Positions 1 through 10,200 of a DNA stretch of 64,000 nucleotides are shown here, one piece after another. Every line of letters begins with the position of its first letter. Positions within the stretch are counted from its first letter, which is position 1. Source of the DNA: Clostridia bacterium (lineage in GTDB: Bacteria; Bacillota_A; Clostridia; Christensenellales; Aristaeellaceae); NCBI GenBank assembly GCA_017432405.1, contig JAFRJF010000113.1, positions 1-64,000 on the forward strand. Reading direction: 5' to 3'. A program made the translations under genes and the position numbers. The notes beneath the pieces are model-generated. The model had not been told where the DNA came from and searched no databases. It saw only the letters and a list, made by a program, of their open reading frames with translations.

Positions 1-1
1 C

Positions 2-1159
2 AACGACGAGGTGGCGTCGGAGGTGAAGCAGGCGTTTTCGATAGCGCCGAAGACGGTGGGCCTGAGCTGGGCGAACACCGCCTTCACCTACGACGGCAAC
101 GCCCATGGGCCTGTGGCGACGGCTACGGGTATCCTCTCCGGCGATACGTGCGCGGTGACGGTCAGCGGCGCGCAGAAGAACGCGGGCATCTACACGGCCA
201 CGGCGACGGCCCTGTCCAACGGCAACTACGCGCTGCCGTCCACTGTGACACAAAACTTCACGGTTTCCCAAAGGATCGCTCAGCTGGCGTGGACGAATAC
301 CGACATGACCTACAGCGGTAAGGCGCAGGGTCCCAGGGCGGCGGTGAGCAACCTGGCCTGGGGCGACAGCTGCACGGTGACGGTGAGTGGCGCGCAGAAG
401 AACGCGGGCAGCTACACAGCCACGGCGACGGCCCTGTCCAACGGCAACTACGGGCTGCCGCAGGGCGTGACGAAGGCTTTCACGATCGCGCCGAAGACGG
501 TGGGGCTGAAGTGGAAAAAGACCAGACTGACCTACAACGGCAAGGTCCAAAATCCCACGGTGAAGGCCACGGGCCTGGCCTGGGGCGACAGCTGCACGGT
601 GACGGTGAGCGGCGGAAGGAAGAACGCGGGCAGCTACACGGCGACGGCGACGGCCCTGTCCAACAGCAACTATGCGCTGCCGTCGGATGCGACGCAGGCG
701 TATACCATTGCGCCGAAGACGGTGGGGCTGAAGTGGAGCAGGACCAGCCTGACCTACAACGGCAAGGTCCAAAAGCCCACGGTGAAGGCCACCGGCCTGG
801 TCTTGGGCGACAGGTGCACGGTGACGGTGACGGGTGGCCGCAGGAACGCGGGAAACTACAGGGCGAAGGCCGCCAGTCTCTCCAATGTCAACTATGTCCT
901 TCCCAGGGCTCGGACGAAGACCTGCACCATCAGGAAGAAGACGGTCAGGCTGAAGTGGACCAACACCAGGCTGAAGTACAACGGCAAGCGCCAGAAGCCC
1001 ACGGCGACGGCGACCGGTTTGATCGAGGGCGACAGGTGCAGGGTGACGGTCAGCGGTGCGAAAAAGAAAAAGGGAACCTACACCGCCACGGCCACCGCAC
1101 TTTCCAACAGGAACTACCGGTTGCCCTCGAAGGTGACGGTGAAGTTCAGGATTTACTGA
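2..1159 (+). CDS. Adhesin-like protein of tandem MBG/YDG-type repeats (5' end outside window)
   Basis: The frame is open from the first bases, so the N-terminus and any signal peptide lie upstream; 385 residues are visible. They form five tandem copies of a unit with an exact 74-residue (222 bp) period. Each copy carries KTVGLxW, then TYxG, GDxC-VTVSG, NAGxYTATATALSN and NYxLP. This is the pattern of extracellular MBG/YDG-type beta repeats of bacterial surface proteins (family assignment from pattern only). Each copy has one Cys in the GDxC motif. Later copies become rich in Lys and Arg. The protein ends at FRIY directly after the last repeat, with no sortase motif or membrane anchor. Probable role: surface stalk or adhesin (inference). 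Confidence 0.7.
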   Translation, partial: NDEVASEVKQAFSIAPKTVGLSWANTAFTYDGNAHGPVATATGILSGDTCAVTVSGAQKNAGIYTATATALSNGNYALPSTVTQNFTVSQRIAQLAWTNTDMTYSGKAQGPRAAVSNLAWGDSCTVTVSGAQKNAGSYTATATALSNGNYGLPQGVTKAFTIAPKTVGLKWKKTRLTYNGKVQNPTVKATGLAWGDSCTVTVSGGRKNAGSYTATATALSNSNYALPSDATQAYTIAPKTVGLKWSRTSLTYNGKVQKPTVKATGLVLGDRCTVTVTGGRRNAGNYRAKAASLSNVNYVLPRARTKTCTIRKKTVRLKWTNTRLKYNGKRQKPTATATGLIEGDRCRVTVSGAKKKKGTYTATATALSNRNYRLPSKVTVKFRIY

Positions 1160-1160
1160 T

Positions 1161-1213
1161 AAATAAAAAAGAGGCGCCCCGATTGACGTCAGTGCGGTCG
1201 ATCGGGGTGCCTC
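1161..1213 (-). terminator. Rho-independent terminator between convergent genes
   Basis: A 13-bp stem (1171-1183 with 1201-1213, GAGGCGCCCCGAT and its complement with one mismatch) is followed on the minus strand by a T-rich tract (complement of 1161-1170). It serves the minus-strand gene ending at 1233 and may also stop the plus-strand adhesin transcript. Confidence 0.75.
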
Positions 1214-1232
1214 CTGTTCATGCGCGTGGCCG

Positions 1233-1772
1233 CTATCGCACCTCCAGCGCGTCAAATCCCAGGAACGGGGCGGAGAGCGCCAGGGCCAGCAGCGCTTCCT
1301 CCGGGGGCTTTGAGACCTCGGCCACATAGCGCCGGGGGAACCACTCGCCAAACTGCTCCCGGGTCAGTATGCGCTCAAGGCCATACTCCACGCGGGCAAT
1401 GGGTTCGTCGTCCAGGGCCGTATAGTATACGCTGCGGCGCAGGCGCTCGTGAATGATCCGACCACTCAGCGCGGCGCCGGGCATCGCGACGGCAAAGTGA
1501 TCCGCGCCAAGCAGGTACAGCCGTCCCGCCTCCGCGCCATCCGGGCCGAGGAATGGGTAGGACGCGCCGGGATCGGGCATTTTTCGGCTGAAGGGGGATT
1601 CCTCCCAGTTAAAAGGCGCGCTGAAGACAAACTCCATGCCGGAGGCAGTGTAAAGCCTCACGGGCGCGTTCGGCATGCTGTCATGGACCACGCGCAGGGT
1701 ATTTCGATCGCCGTGGAAGAAGGCGTATTCCGTGATGCCGGTGGCTGTGAAATAATAGCCGTTGAGGGTCAT
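1233..1772 (-). CDS. Hypothetical protein, possibly tubby-C-like
   Basis: A 179-residue soluble protein that I do not recognise with certainty. It starts at the ATG at 1772, preceded by AGGAGAG; the nearest upstream ATG is closed by a stop after three codons. There is no signal peptide or membrane segment. The run of short beta-strand-like stretches and a hydrophobic C-terminal helix resemble tubby-C-terminal/LURP-one-like proteins, but this is only an impression. It is monocistronic, convergent with the adhesin and divergent from the diguanylate cyclase. Confidence 0.6.
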   Translation of the reverse strand: MTLNGYYFTATGITEYAFFHGDRNTLRVVHDSMPNAPVRLYTASGMEFVFSAPFNWEESPFSRKMPDPGASYPFLGPDGAEAGRLYLLGADHFAVAMPGAALSGRIIHERLRRSVYYTALDDEPIARVEYGLERILTREQFGEWFPRRYVAEVSKPPEEALLALALSAPFLGFDALEVR

Positions 1773-1925
1773 TCGGGCATCGCTCTCCTAAACAAAAGAT
1801 CAAAGTTATTATAACACAACCCGGAAATAATCACCACGATTGTTCGTATATTGATTAAAAATTTAACTCAAATGGTATGAATGAAAAATTATTTTACAAT
1901 TTGGGCAAGTTTGTGCCGATACATA

Positions 1926-1954
1926 TGGACACGCCAGCTTTTCTATAGTATAAT
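1926..1954 (+). promoter_or_regulatory. Sigma-A-type promoter of the diguanylate cyclase gene
   Basis: TGGACA (1926-1931) and TATAAT (1949-1954) are separated by 17 bp. The start site would be near 1961, giving a leader of about 55 nt to the ATG at 2017. Confidence 0.7.
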
Positions 1955-2016
1955 GATTATGAATAGTTTCAAGCTCTGGGAACATCCGTTATATACGACA
2001 AAAGAGGTCGGAAAGC

Positions 2017-3363
2017 ATGCTGCGCGACAAAACAAAGGGCATATCCATTCGCAGGATCCAGTTGCTGATGGCACTGCTGTTGCTGGTGATATCCCTGCTG
2101 CTGTTGTTCACAACCTTCAGGACCAAGATGGGCTATTCCCGCATGCGGGAATATACCGGCGATTATATCCTCTGGCAGCGGGACGCGGACAAGCTGCAAA
2201 TGGCTTCGGACTACCTGACCGAGCAGTCGCGCTGCTTCGTGGAGACGGGGAAGCGGGAATACCTGGACAACTACTTCAAAGAGGCAAACGTCGACAAGCG
2301 CAGGGACAAGGCGCTGGAGAGCATTCGCGCCATCACCGACGACAACGAGGCCTATGAATCGCTCGAGGCGGCGATGGCGGAGTCCGTCGCGCTGATGGAC
2401 CGGGAGTACTATGCGATGCGCCTGGCCGTGGCGGCCTATGGCTACGACGTGAACGAATACCCCGAGGCCATCCGGAAGGTGGAGCTGTCGGAGGAGGACG
2501 CGCTGCTGCCCCAGGCCAAGCAGGGGGTTCGGGCCCGGAAGATGGTGTTCGACGACGTCTACCACATGAAGAAGGAATCCATTTCCCGCCATGTACAGGC
2601 CTGTTTGGATACCCTGACCAAGGAGGTGGACGCCCACCAGAAGGCGGCCACGGACGCGCTGGACGACATGCTGTTCAAGGAGCGCACACTGATACTCATC
2701 GCGATCCTCGCCACGCTGTTCACGATGCTGCTGACCACGCTGCTGGTGGTGAGCCCGCTGCTGCGGGCCGTGGTCTACATTCGCGCGGACCAGCCCATCC
2801 CCATCAAGGGCTCCAACGAATTCCAGTTTCTTGCAAAGACCTACAACCTGATGTATGAGGCCAACCAGGAAAAGACCCAGCGCCTGACCTACGACGCCAC
2901 CCACGACCAGCTGACGGGCATCCACAACCGCAGCGGCTACGTGTTTTTCCTTAGAAACACGAACTGGGAAAGCTCGGCGCTGCTGCTGTTCGACGTGGAC
3001 AAGTTCAAGCAGATCAATGACGGCCACGGCCACGAGCTGGGGGACAAGGCCCTGGTCAGGGTGGCCGGCACGATACTCAAGAGCTTCCGATCCCAGGACC
3101 ACGTCTGCCGCATCGGCGGGGATGAGTTCGCGGTCATCATGGTGCACACCGACCGCGGACATACCGGGCTGGTGAAGCAAAAGGTGGCCCGTATCAACGA
3201 GATCCTGGGCAGGGGAGAGGACGGGCTGCCGCCGATCAGCCTGAGCTGCGGCATGGCCTTCGGCGACGAAAGACAGGACGCCGAGGATATCTTCAAGCGG
3301 GCGGACGCGGCCCTGTACGCGGTAAAGGCGGCCGGGGGTCACGATTGCCGGATCGGTGAATAA
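2017..3363 (+). CDS. Membrane diguanylate cyclase (GGDEF)
   Basis: This 448-residue protein makes cyclic di-GMP from two GTP. It has an N-terminal membrane segment (about 14-34), an extracytoplasmic region of about 190 residues, a second membrane segment (about 224-248) and a C-terminal GGDEF domain. The active-site motif is intact (GGDEF at 367-371). An RSQD inhibitory I-site lies five residues upstream, so product feedback inhibition is expected. The extracytoplasmic part is probably a sensor domain. The start is chosen from the GAGGTCGG ribosome binding site. It is the only protein in the window with an intact GGDEF motif and is the likely local source of c-di-GMP for the EAL proteins downstream. 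Confidence 0.93.
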   Translation: MLRDKTKGISIRRIQLLMALLLLVISLLLLFTTFRTKMGYSRMREYTGDYILWQRDADKLQMASDYLTEQSRCFVETGKREYLDNYFKEANVDKRRDKALESIRAITDDNEAYESLEAAMAESVALMDREYYAMRLAVAAYGYDVNEYPEAIRKVELSEEDALLPQAKQGVRARKMVFDDVYHMKKESISRHVQACLDTLTKEVDAHQKAATDALDDMLFKERTLILIAILATLFTMLLTTLLVVSPLLRAVVYIRADQPIPIKGSNEFQFLAKTYNLMYEANQEKTQRLTYDATHDQLTGIHNRSGYVFFLRNTNWESSALLLFDVDKFKQINDGHGHELGDKALVRVAGTILKSFRSQDHVCRIGGDEFAVIMVHTDRGHTGLVKQKVARINEILGRGEDGLPPISLSCGMAFGDERQDAEDIFKRADAALYAVKAAGGHDCRIGE

Positions 3364-3395
3364 AGAAATACAGGTGAATAAAGCGCGTTTCGTGA

Positions 3396-3424
3396 TTGCA
3401 TGGGCGACTGTTTTGTGATATGAT
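3396..3424 (+). promoter_or_regulatory. Promoter of the hybrid histidine kinase gene
   Basis: TTGCAT (3396-3401) and TATGAT (3419-3424) with a 17-bp spacer, 98 bp before the start codon. The leader would be about 90 nt. Confidence 0.6.
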
Positions 3425-3521
3425 AGAATAAACAGGCGCCCTTCTTTATTCTCGTTGCGGCGCCGGGGAGCGCGCATCTGAAAAAGCGCGTCCCGGACAA
3501 TATGGCAAGGGGGTGAATCGC

Positions 3522-4994
3522 ATGGTTCAATGGCTGATTCGGGGTATGGTGTTCCTGGGCAGTCTGCTCATGGTGTACAATATCTGCGGCTTCGTGCGGT
3601 TCGCCCGCTACGTGAAAAAACTCGGATCCTGGAACGCGGATGACCGCATACTGTACGTGCCAATCCTGCTGCTGGTGTGCTTCCTGCTGGGCTATTTGGC
3701 GGTGGGCATCTTCGGCAAGCCGGATCTGATCGTGGCCGGCATACTCTTCGGCGGCAGCGTGTTCGTATTCGTCATCTATAACCTGCTCAATGGCATCACC
3801 CAGCGGATCGTCGAGCGGGAGCACCTGGAGGCCGAACTGCTGGCGGCGGAGGAGAGCAATCAGGCCAAAAGCCGCTTCATGGCCACCATGAGCCACGAGA
3901 TGCGCACCCCGCTGAACGCGGTCATCGGGCTCAACGAGCTCGCCCTGAAGGATGAGAGCCTGACGCCCCAGACCCGCGACAGGCTGGAAAAGGTGGAAAT
4001 CAGCGCCCATCACCTTCTGGACATGATCAACGACGTCCTGGACATGAACCATATCGAATCGGGCGAATTGGTCCTGAAGGCGGAGACCTTCTCGCCCAAG
4101 GACCTGTTGAACCTGGTGAACGTGCTGGCGCGGATGATGTGCGAGGAAAAGGGCCTGGTCTACCGGCACGAGGTGGTCGGAGAACTGGAAAATGCCTGTG
4201 TCGGCGATTCGCTCCGGTTGCGGCAGGTGCTGCTGAGCATCCTGTCAAACGCCGCCAAGTATACGCCCGAGGGGGGCTCGGTGCGCTTTGTGGCCGAACA
4301 GCTGCCCCGGGAGGGCGACCGTTGCGTGCTGCGCTTTACCGTCAGCGATACAGGCGTGGGCATCGACGAGGCCTTCATGCCCAAGCTGTTTGATTCCTTT
4401 GCCCAGGAGGACGCCAACGCCATCAACCGCTCCACCGGCAGCGGCATCGGCCTGGCGATCACCAGGCGGCTGGTGGATATGATGAGCGGCGATATCGACG
4501 TCACAAGCCGCAAGGGCGAGGGCAGTACCTTCAAAGTTACGGTCAGGCTTGGCGCGGTCGACGACGCCGTGGCGGCGGAGGGGGCCGGCGAAGCTGTGGA
4601 AGAGGGCTCGCTGGCCGGAAAGCACATGCTGATCGTCGAGGACGTCGACCTCAACGCCGACCTGCTGGCGGACCTGTTGGAGCTGGAGGACGTCACCAGC
4701 GAGCGGGCGGAAAACGGCCGCGTGGCGGTCGACACCTTCTCCCAGGCGCCGCCCGGCCATTTCGACGCCATACTGATGGATCTGCGAATGCCCGTGATGG
4801 ATGGCCTGGAAGCGACCAGGGCCATACGCGCGCTGCCCCGGGCCGACGCCAGGGCGGTGCCCATCATCGCGCTGACCGCGAACGCCTTCGAGGAGGACGT
4901 GCGCCAGTCGCTGGACGCGGGTATGAATGCCCACCTTGCCAAGCCGGTGGATACCGACCGGCTGTACGATACACTCAGGGCGCTGGTGGCGTAA
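3522..4994 (+). CDS. Hybrid sensor histidine kinase with C-terminal receiver
   Basis: The 490-residue protein begins with three membrane segments (about 7-27, 44-63 and 68-88). A short linker, a HisKA domain with phosphoacceptor His125 in SHEMRTPLN, and an HATPase_c domain (N-box ILSNAAKY, DTGVGID, GSGIGLAIT) follow. A receiver with Asp420 in ILMDLRMPVMDG ends the protein. It lacks a large extracellular sensor, so it senses through its membrane part or a partner. The ATG at 3522 is preferred to the in-frame GTG at 3513 because AAGGGGG lies at the right distance from it. The next genes supply an Hpt and an output receiver, consistent with a His-Asp-His-Asp phosphorelay (inference). Confidence 0.92.
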   Translation: MVQWLIRGMVFLGSLLMVYNICGFVRFARYVKKLGSWNADDRILYVPILLLVCFLLGYLAVGIFGKPDLIVAGILFGGSVFVFVIYNLLNGITQRIVEREHLEAELLAAEESNQAKSRFMATMSHEMRTPLNAVIGLNELALKDESLTPQTRDRLEKVEISAHHLLDMINDVLDMNHIESGELVLKAETFSPKDLLNLVNVLARMMCEEKGLVYRHEVVGELENACVGDSLRLRQVLLSILSNAAKYTPEGGSVRFVAEQLPREGDRCVLRFTVSDTGVGIDEAFMPKLFDSFAQEDANAINRSTGSGIGLAITRRLVDMMSGDIDVTSRKGEGSTFKVTVRLGAVDDAVAAEGAGEAVEEGSLAGKHMLIVEDVDLNADLLADLLELEDVTSERAENGRVAVDTFSQAPPGHFDAILMDLRMPVMDGLEATRAIRALPRADARAVPIIALTANAFEEDVRQSLDAGMNAHLAKPVDTDRLYDTLRALVA

Positions 4995-5112
4995 AACCGT
5001 CAGCCTGTGTACCGCCGCGATGGCGACGCGCCGGGCGTTCTGAATTCGCCGCTGAAAAGGTATTGCGGCAAAATTGAAATTCAAAGGGTTTTGTTGATTG
5101 GAGGAACGATTT

Positions 5113-6816
5113 ATGATCAAATCCAAACAACTGAAAAAGCCTCAACTGGTTTTGATTGTAGACGACCAGGAAATCAACCGCGATGTGCTGGGCATGATCC
5201 TGGAGGACGACTATGATATCATATACGCCTCCAACGGCAGGGAAGCGTTGCAAATGATCGAGGAGTACCGCGAAAGTCTTTCCGTGGTGCTGCTGGATCT
5301 GATCATGCCTGAGATGGACGGCTTCAAGGTGCTCGAGTGCGTGCGCAACGACGAGCTGCTGAAGGCCATTCCCGTCATCGTGCTGACCGCGGAGCGAAAC
5401 GCCGAGCTCAAGGCGCTGGAGATGGGCGCCGCGGACTTCATCACCAAGCCCTTCGACATGCACGAGGTCATACTGGCCCGCGTGGGACGCATCATCGAGC
5501 TGAGCGAGGGACGCCAGCTGATCCAGGCGGCGGAGTTCGACAGGCTGACCAGGCTGTACAGTCGGAATTTCTTTTTTGAATATGCCAACCGGATCCACCA
5601 GTATCATCCGAACTGGCACATGGATGCCATCGTCATCAACATCGAGCAGTTCCATTCGGTGAACGCGCTGAACGGGCGCGAATTCGGCGACCGGGTGCTG
5701 GCGGCCATCGGCGACGGCATTCGCGGCTTTTTGGCCGATACCGAGGGCATTGCCAGCCGCTTCGAGGCGGATCGCTTTGACATCTACTGCCAGCACAGTG
5801 GCGACTACCAGGCGTTGCTGGACCGGCTGCAGGATGAGGTGAACGCCCTGTCGATCAACGCCAGCATCCGCCTGCGCATGGGCGTCGCGCCCTGGCGAAA
5901 GGACGTGGAGCCGGTGTTGCTGTTCGACAGTGCCCGGGCCGCGTGCAGCATGGTTCGTGGCAACTACAAGACCCGCCTGATGGTCTTCGATGAAGAAATG
6001 CACCAGCGCGAGCTGATGGATCAGCGCCTACTGAACGACCTGCGCCGGGCGGTGGAGGAAAGGGAGCTGACGGTTTTCTACCAGCCCAAGTACAACGTGC
6101 AGTGCGACCCGCCGAGGCTGTGCAGCGCGGAGGCGTTAATTCGCTGGAAACACCCGGAGCTGGGCATGGTGACGCCGGGCCGCTTCATACCGCTGTTTGA
6201 GGGCAACGGCCAGATCAGCGCTGTGGACAGCTTCGTCTGGGACGAAGCCGCCCGGCAGATCGCCGAATGGCGGGAAAAGTTCAGGATCACCCTGCCGGTG
6301 TCGGTGAACCTGTCGCGGGTGGACGTCTTCGACCCGACACTGGAGGCGCGGCTGGAGGGACTGATCGAGCGCTACGGGCTGGAACACAGGGCCCTTAAGC
6401 TGGAGGTCACCGAATCCGCCTATACCGACAACGCCGAGCAGATGATCGAACTGATCAACCGGCTGAGGGCAAAGGGCTTTGAAATCGAAATGGACGACTT
6501 TGGCTCGGGCTATTCGTCGCTGAACATGCTGTCCTACATGCCAATAGACGTGCTGAAGATGGACATGCAGTTCGTGCACAACATCACCCAGAGCGAAAAG
6601 GACTTCAAGCTGGTCGAGGTGGTGCTGGACATCGCCAGATATCTGAAGGTGCCCGTGGTGGCCGAGGGCGTGGAGACCGAGGCGCAGCTCAGTATGCTGA
6701 AGGGCGCGGGGTGCGACCTGGTACAGGGCTATTATTTCTCGCGTCCGCTGCCGCCGGAGGAATTCGAGAGTCTGATCGCTAAAGACCAACAGATTGAGAG
6801 GGAGAATGGAGTATGA
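5113..6816 (+). CDS. Response regulator: receiver, degenerate GGDEF, EAL phosphodiesterase
   Basis: A 567-residue cytoplasmic response regulator. An N-terminal receiver (about 12-125, Asp62 in LLDLIMPEMDG, Lys in FITKPFD) is followed by a GGDEF-like domain in which the motif reads FEADRF, so cyclase activity is not expected. The C-terminal EAL domain (about 305-550) keeps EALIRW, NLS, the ExTES pair, DDFGSGYSSL, LKMD and AEGVET, so it should hydrolyse c-di-GMP. The degenerate GGDEF may bind GTP as an allosteric domain, as in other composite proteins. The ATG at 5113 has GGAGG eight bases upstream. It overlaps the Hpt gene by four bases (ATGA), implying translational coupling. Confidence 0.93.
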   Translation: MIKSKQLKKPQLVLIVDDQEINRDVLGMILEDDYDIIYASNGREALQMIEEYRESLSVVLLDLIMPEMDGFKVLECVRNDELLKAIPVIVLTAERNAELKALEMGAADFITKPFDMHEVILARVGRIIELSEGRQLIQAAEFDRLTRLYSRNFFFEYANRIHQYHPNWHMDAIVINIEQFHSVNALNGREFGDRVLAAIGDGIRGFLADTEGIASRFEADRFDIYCQHSGDYQALLDRLQDEVNALSINASIRLRMGVAPWRKDVEPVLLFDSARAACSMVRGNYKTRLMVFDEEMHQRELMDQRLLNDLRRAVEERELTVFYQPKYNVQCDPPRLCSAEALIRWKHPELGMVTPGRFIPLFEGNGQISAVDSFVWDEAARQIAEWREKFRITLPVSVNLSRVDVFDPTLEARLEGLIERYGLEHRALKLEVTESAYTDNAEQMIELINRLRAKGFEIEMDDFGSGYSSLNMLSYMPIDVLKMDMQFVHNITQSEKDFKLVEVVLDIARYLKVPVVAEGVETEAQLSMLKGAGCDLVQGYYFSRPLPPEEFESLIAKDQQIERENGV

Positions 6817-7184
6817 CGATCCAGCAGCTGTATGAGAAAATCGGCGGCAACTATGAGCAGGCCGTCCGGGTGATGAAGAAGGACAAGCTGATCGACAAAT
6901 ACGTCCGCAAGCTAAAAGATAGCGACGCGGGCGATCAGCTGGCCCAGGCGATCGAGGCGATGGACGCCGCAAAGCTGTTTGACAGCGCCCATGCCCTGAA
7001 GGGCGTCTGCGCCAACCTGGGTTTGGATGCGCTGGCAAACTCAGCCGATGAGATCACCGAGGAATTCCGATCCGGCAATGCACGGAAGCTCTCCGACGCC
7101 GAGGTGCGCGAGAAAGTGGAGGCCTTATTGACGCGCTTACGGAATACCGTGAAGGGCATCGAGGCGTACGAAGCCGGCGTTTAA
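6813..7184 (+). CDS. Stand-alone histidine phosphotransfer (Hpt) protein
   Basis: The 123-residue all-helical protein carries the Hpt signature SAHALKGVCANLGL with phosphoaccepting His60. Hpt proteins pass a phosphoryl group from the receiver of a hybrid kinase to the receiver of a response regulator. Its start overlaps the stop of the receiver-EAL gene by four bases. Three hybrid-kinase receivers occur in the flanking genes (one at 3522-4994, two at 7293-10652). The Hpt is therefore the natural hub between those kinases and the c-di-GMP phosphodiesterase; partner specificity is inferred from position only. Confidence 0.92.
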   Translation: MTIQQLYEKIGGNYEQAVRVMKKDKLIDKYVRKLKDSDAGDQLAQAIEAMDAAKLFDSAHALKGVCANLGLDALANSADEITEEFRSGNARKLSDAEVREKVEALLTRLRNTVKGIEAYEAGV

Positions 7185-7194
7185 CGGGACTGTA

Positions 7195-7265
7195 GCGGCA
7201 GCGTCTATGCCGCCATATAGCAACCAATGGCTATGAAATAACGCGGCGGCCTGGAAGCTGCCGCC
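7195..7265. repeat. Intercistronic GC-rich hairpins
   Basis: The 108-bp gap between the Hpt gene and the permease-kinase contains two small hairpins: GCGGCA/TGCCGC (7195-7200 with 7208-7213) and GGCGGC/GCCGCC (7245-7250 with 7260-7265). They resemble the GCGGCA...TGCCGC hairpins at 50781-50842 and 53660-53698. This may be a short dispersed palindromic repeat or an mRNA processing or attenuation site. Confidence 0.4.
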
Positions 7266-7292
7266 TGCAATCGTGCTGTATCGAAAGGGTAA

Positions 7293-10200
7293 GTGATCCG
7301 GTTGAATCCATCTCAAAAAACGCGGGGGAAGGGACTCCTCCGCTACCTGTCGCCCCTTGGGGCGTGGGCGCTGGCCTTTGGCTGCAGCGTGGGCTGGGGC
7401 GCGTTTGTCATGCCCGGAACCACCTTCCTGCCGGTGGCCGGCCCCATGGGAACGGCGCTGGGCATCGCCATCGGCGGCCTGATCATGCTGGTCATCGGCA
7501 TGAATTACCACTACCTGATGAATCGGGACCCGGATGCGGGGGGCACCTACGCCTATGCCAAGCATCTGTTTGGCTATGATCACGGCTTCCTGAACGGCTG
7601 GTTCATGCTGCTGACCTATGTGGCCATCATCTGGGCAAACGCCACGGCGCTGCCCCTGATCGCACGCCACCTGTTCGGCGGCCTGTTCCAGTTCGGCTTC
7701 CATTATCAAATCGCCGGGTACGATATCTACATGGGCGAGGTGCTGCTGGCCGTCGTGGCGCTGGCCTTCGCCGCGCTGTGCTGCCTGCGAAACCGGGTGG
7801 CCGCCACGGTGCAGATCGTCATGGCGCTGCTGTTGGGCGGCGGCATCGTCGCCGCCATGGCGTTTGCGATCGCGAATCCTGCCAGCAGATTGGGAAGCAT
7901 CGCGCCGCCCTTTGTTCCCGGCAGTTCGCCTGTCACGGGTGTCTTTACGATCGTCGCCCTCGCGCCCTGGGCCTACGTGGGCTTCGAATCGATCTCCCAT
8001 TCGGCGGTGGAATTCGATTTTCCTTTAAATAAGAGCTTTAAAATCATGGCGATAGCGGTCATCACGGCTGCCGTCGCCTATGCTTCATTGGCGATACTGG
8101 CGGTGTGCGCGCTGCCGGAGGGCTGCGCGGACTGGATGGATTACATCTCCAACCTGGGCAGCTATTCGGGCGTCAAGGGCCTGCCCACGTTCCACGCGGT
8201 GGAGGTGCTCATGGGCGCGATCGGCCCTGTGGCGCTGGGGCTGACGGCGCTGGGCGCCATCATCACCGGGCTGGTGGGCAATACCATCGCCTCCAGCCGC
8301 CTGCTCTACGCGATGACCGAGGACGACATGATGCCCAAATGGATGGGCAGGCTGGACGAACACGGCGTGCCCCGGAATGCCATCGTATTCGTGCTCGCGA
8401 TTTCGGCGGTGCTGCCCCTGCTGGGACGGACGGCCATCAGCTGGATCGTGGACGTGACCACGGTGGGCGCCACCATCGCCTACGCATACACCTCCGCCGC
8501 GGCGGCCAAGTCCGCCAGGCTCGACGGCAACCGGCGGGCAAAGGCGATCGGCTATGTGGGTATGGCCATCTCGCTGATGTTCATGCTCTACTTCCTGATC
8601 CCCAACCTGATGGCGGTAAAGACCCTCTCCGCCGAATCCTACCTGATCCTGGCGGCCTGGGGCATACTGGGCTTCCTGTTCTTCCTGTACCTGTTCCGGA
8701 AGGATACCGCGCGCCGCCTGGGACGATCGCCGGTGGTGTGGGTGGTGCTGCTGGCGCTGATCATATTCACCTCCACCATCTGGATGCGCCAGGCCACCGA
8801 GATGGCCACCGAGGAGGCCGTGACGCCCATACAGACCTTCTACACCCAAAGGCTGGAGGAAGCGGGCGTGGACATCACCTCCAGCTCCACGCGGCCCGTG
8901 GACAGCTACCTGCGCGAGGTACTGGACAACGTGGGCAATGCGCTGATCCGCAACAGCATGATCCAGACCGTGCTGATCGTGGCGGCATTGGCGATATTGT
9001 TCCGCATCTTCTACCTGATGCAGAAGCGCGAGAAGCAGATCGAGGTGGAAAAGGTGCTGGCTGAGGAGAGCAGCCGCGCCAAGACCAGCTTCCTGTCCAA
9101 CATGAGCCACGAGATCCGCACGCCGATGAACGCCATCATCGGCCTGGACAACATCGCCCTGAAGGACCCAAACCTGACGCCCCACACCCGGGAGCAGCTT
9201 GAAAAGATCGGGGCCAGCGCGCGACACCTGCTGGGGCTCATCAACGACATACTGGACATGAGCCGCATCGAATCCGGGCGCATGGTGCTCAAGAGCGAGG
9301 AGTTCAGCTTCCGTGATTTCATCGACCAGATCAACGTCATGGTCAACGGCCAGTGCGTGGACAAGGGCCTGAGCTTCAACTGCCACATCATCGGCCAGGT
9401 GAACGACTACTACATCGGCGACGACATGAAGCTGAAGCAGGTGCTGATCAACATACTGGGCAATGCGGTCAAGTTCACCCCGGTACCCGGCGCCGTCACC
9501 TTCACGGTGGAGCAGATCGCCGAATTCGAGGGCCACTGCACGCTGTGCTTCATCATGAAGGACACCGGCATTGGCATGAGCAAGGAATACATCCCGAAAA
9601 TCTTCGAGGCCTTCTCCCAGGAGGATTCCGGCGCGGCCAACAAGTACGGCAGCACCGGCCTGGGCATGGCGATCACGAAGAACATCGTCGACATGATGAA
9701 TGGCGACATTGCCGTGGAGAGCGAAAAGGGTGTGGGCACCACCTTCACCGTCACTGTCACGCTGAAGTCCTCCAGCCGCAGCGTCAATTCCGAGCACGGA
9801 CATGCGTTGCCACGCGGACTGCGGATCCTGGTGGTGGACGACGACGAGGTGGCCTGCGAGCACGCCCGCTTGGTGGCGAACGCCATCGGCGTGGAAGCGG
9901 ATACCGTGCACAGCGCCAGGGAGGCGCTGGATCGGCTGCAAACCTTCCGCAACCAGGGCAGCCCCTATGGCTTTGTGCTGACGGATTACAGGATGCCCGA
10001 CATGAACGGCATCGAGCTGGCCCGGGCCATACGCGCGGTCGAAGGCGACCAGACGGCCATCATCGTGCTGACCGGCTACAGCTGGGACGACATGCAGGGC
10101 GAGGCTAAGGCCGCGGGCGTGGACGGCATCATGTCCAAGCCGCTGTTCACCGACAGCCTGATGCGCGAGCTGACGGCCATCATCGACCGGCGCAGCGCCG

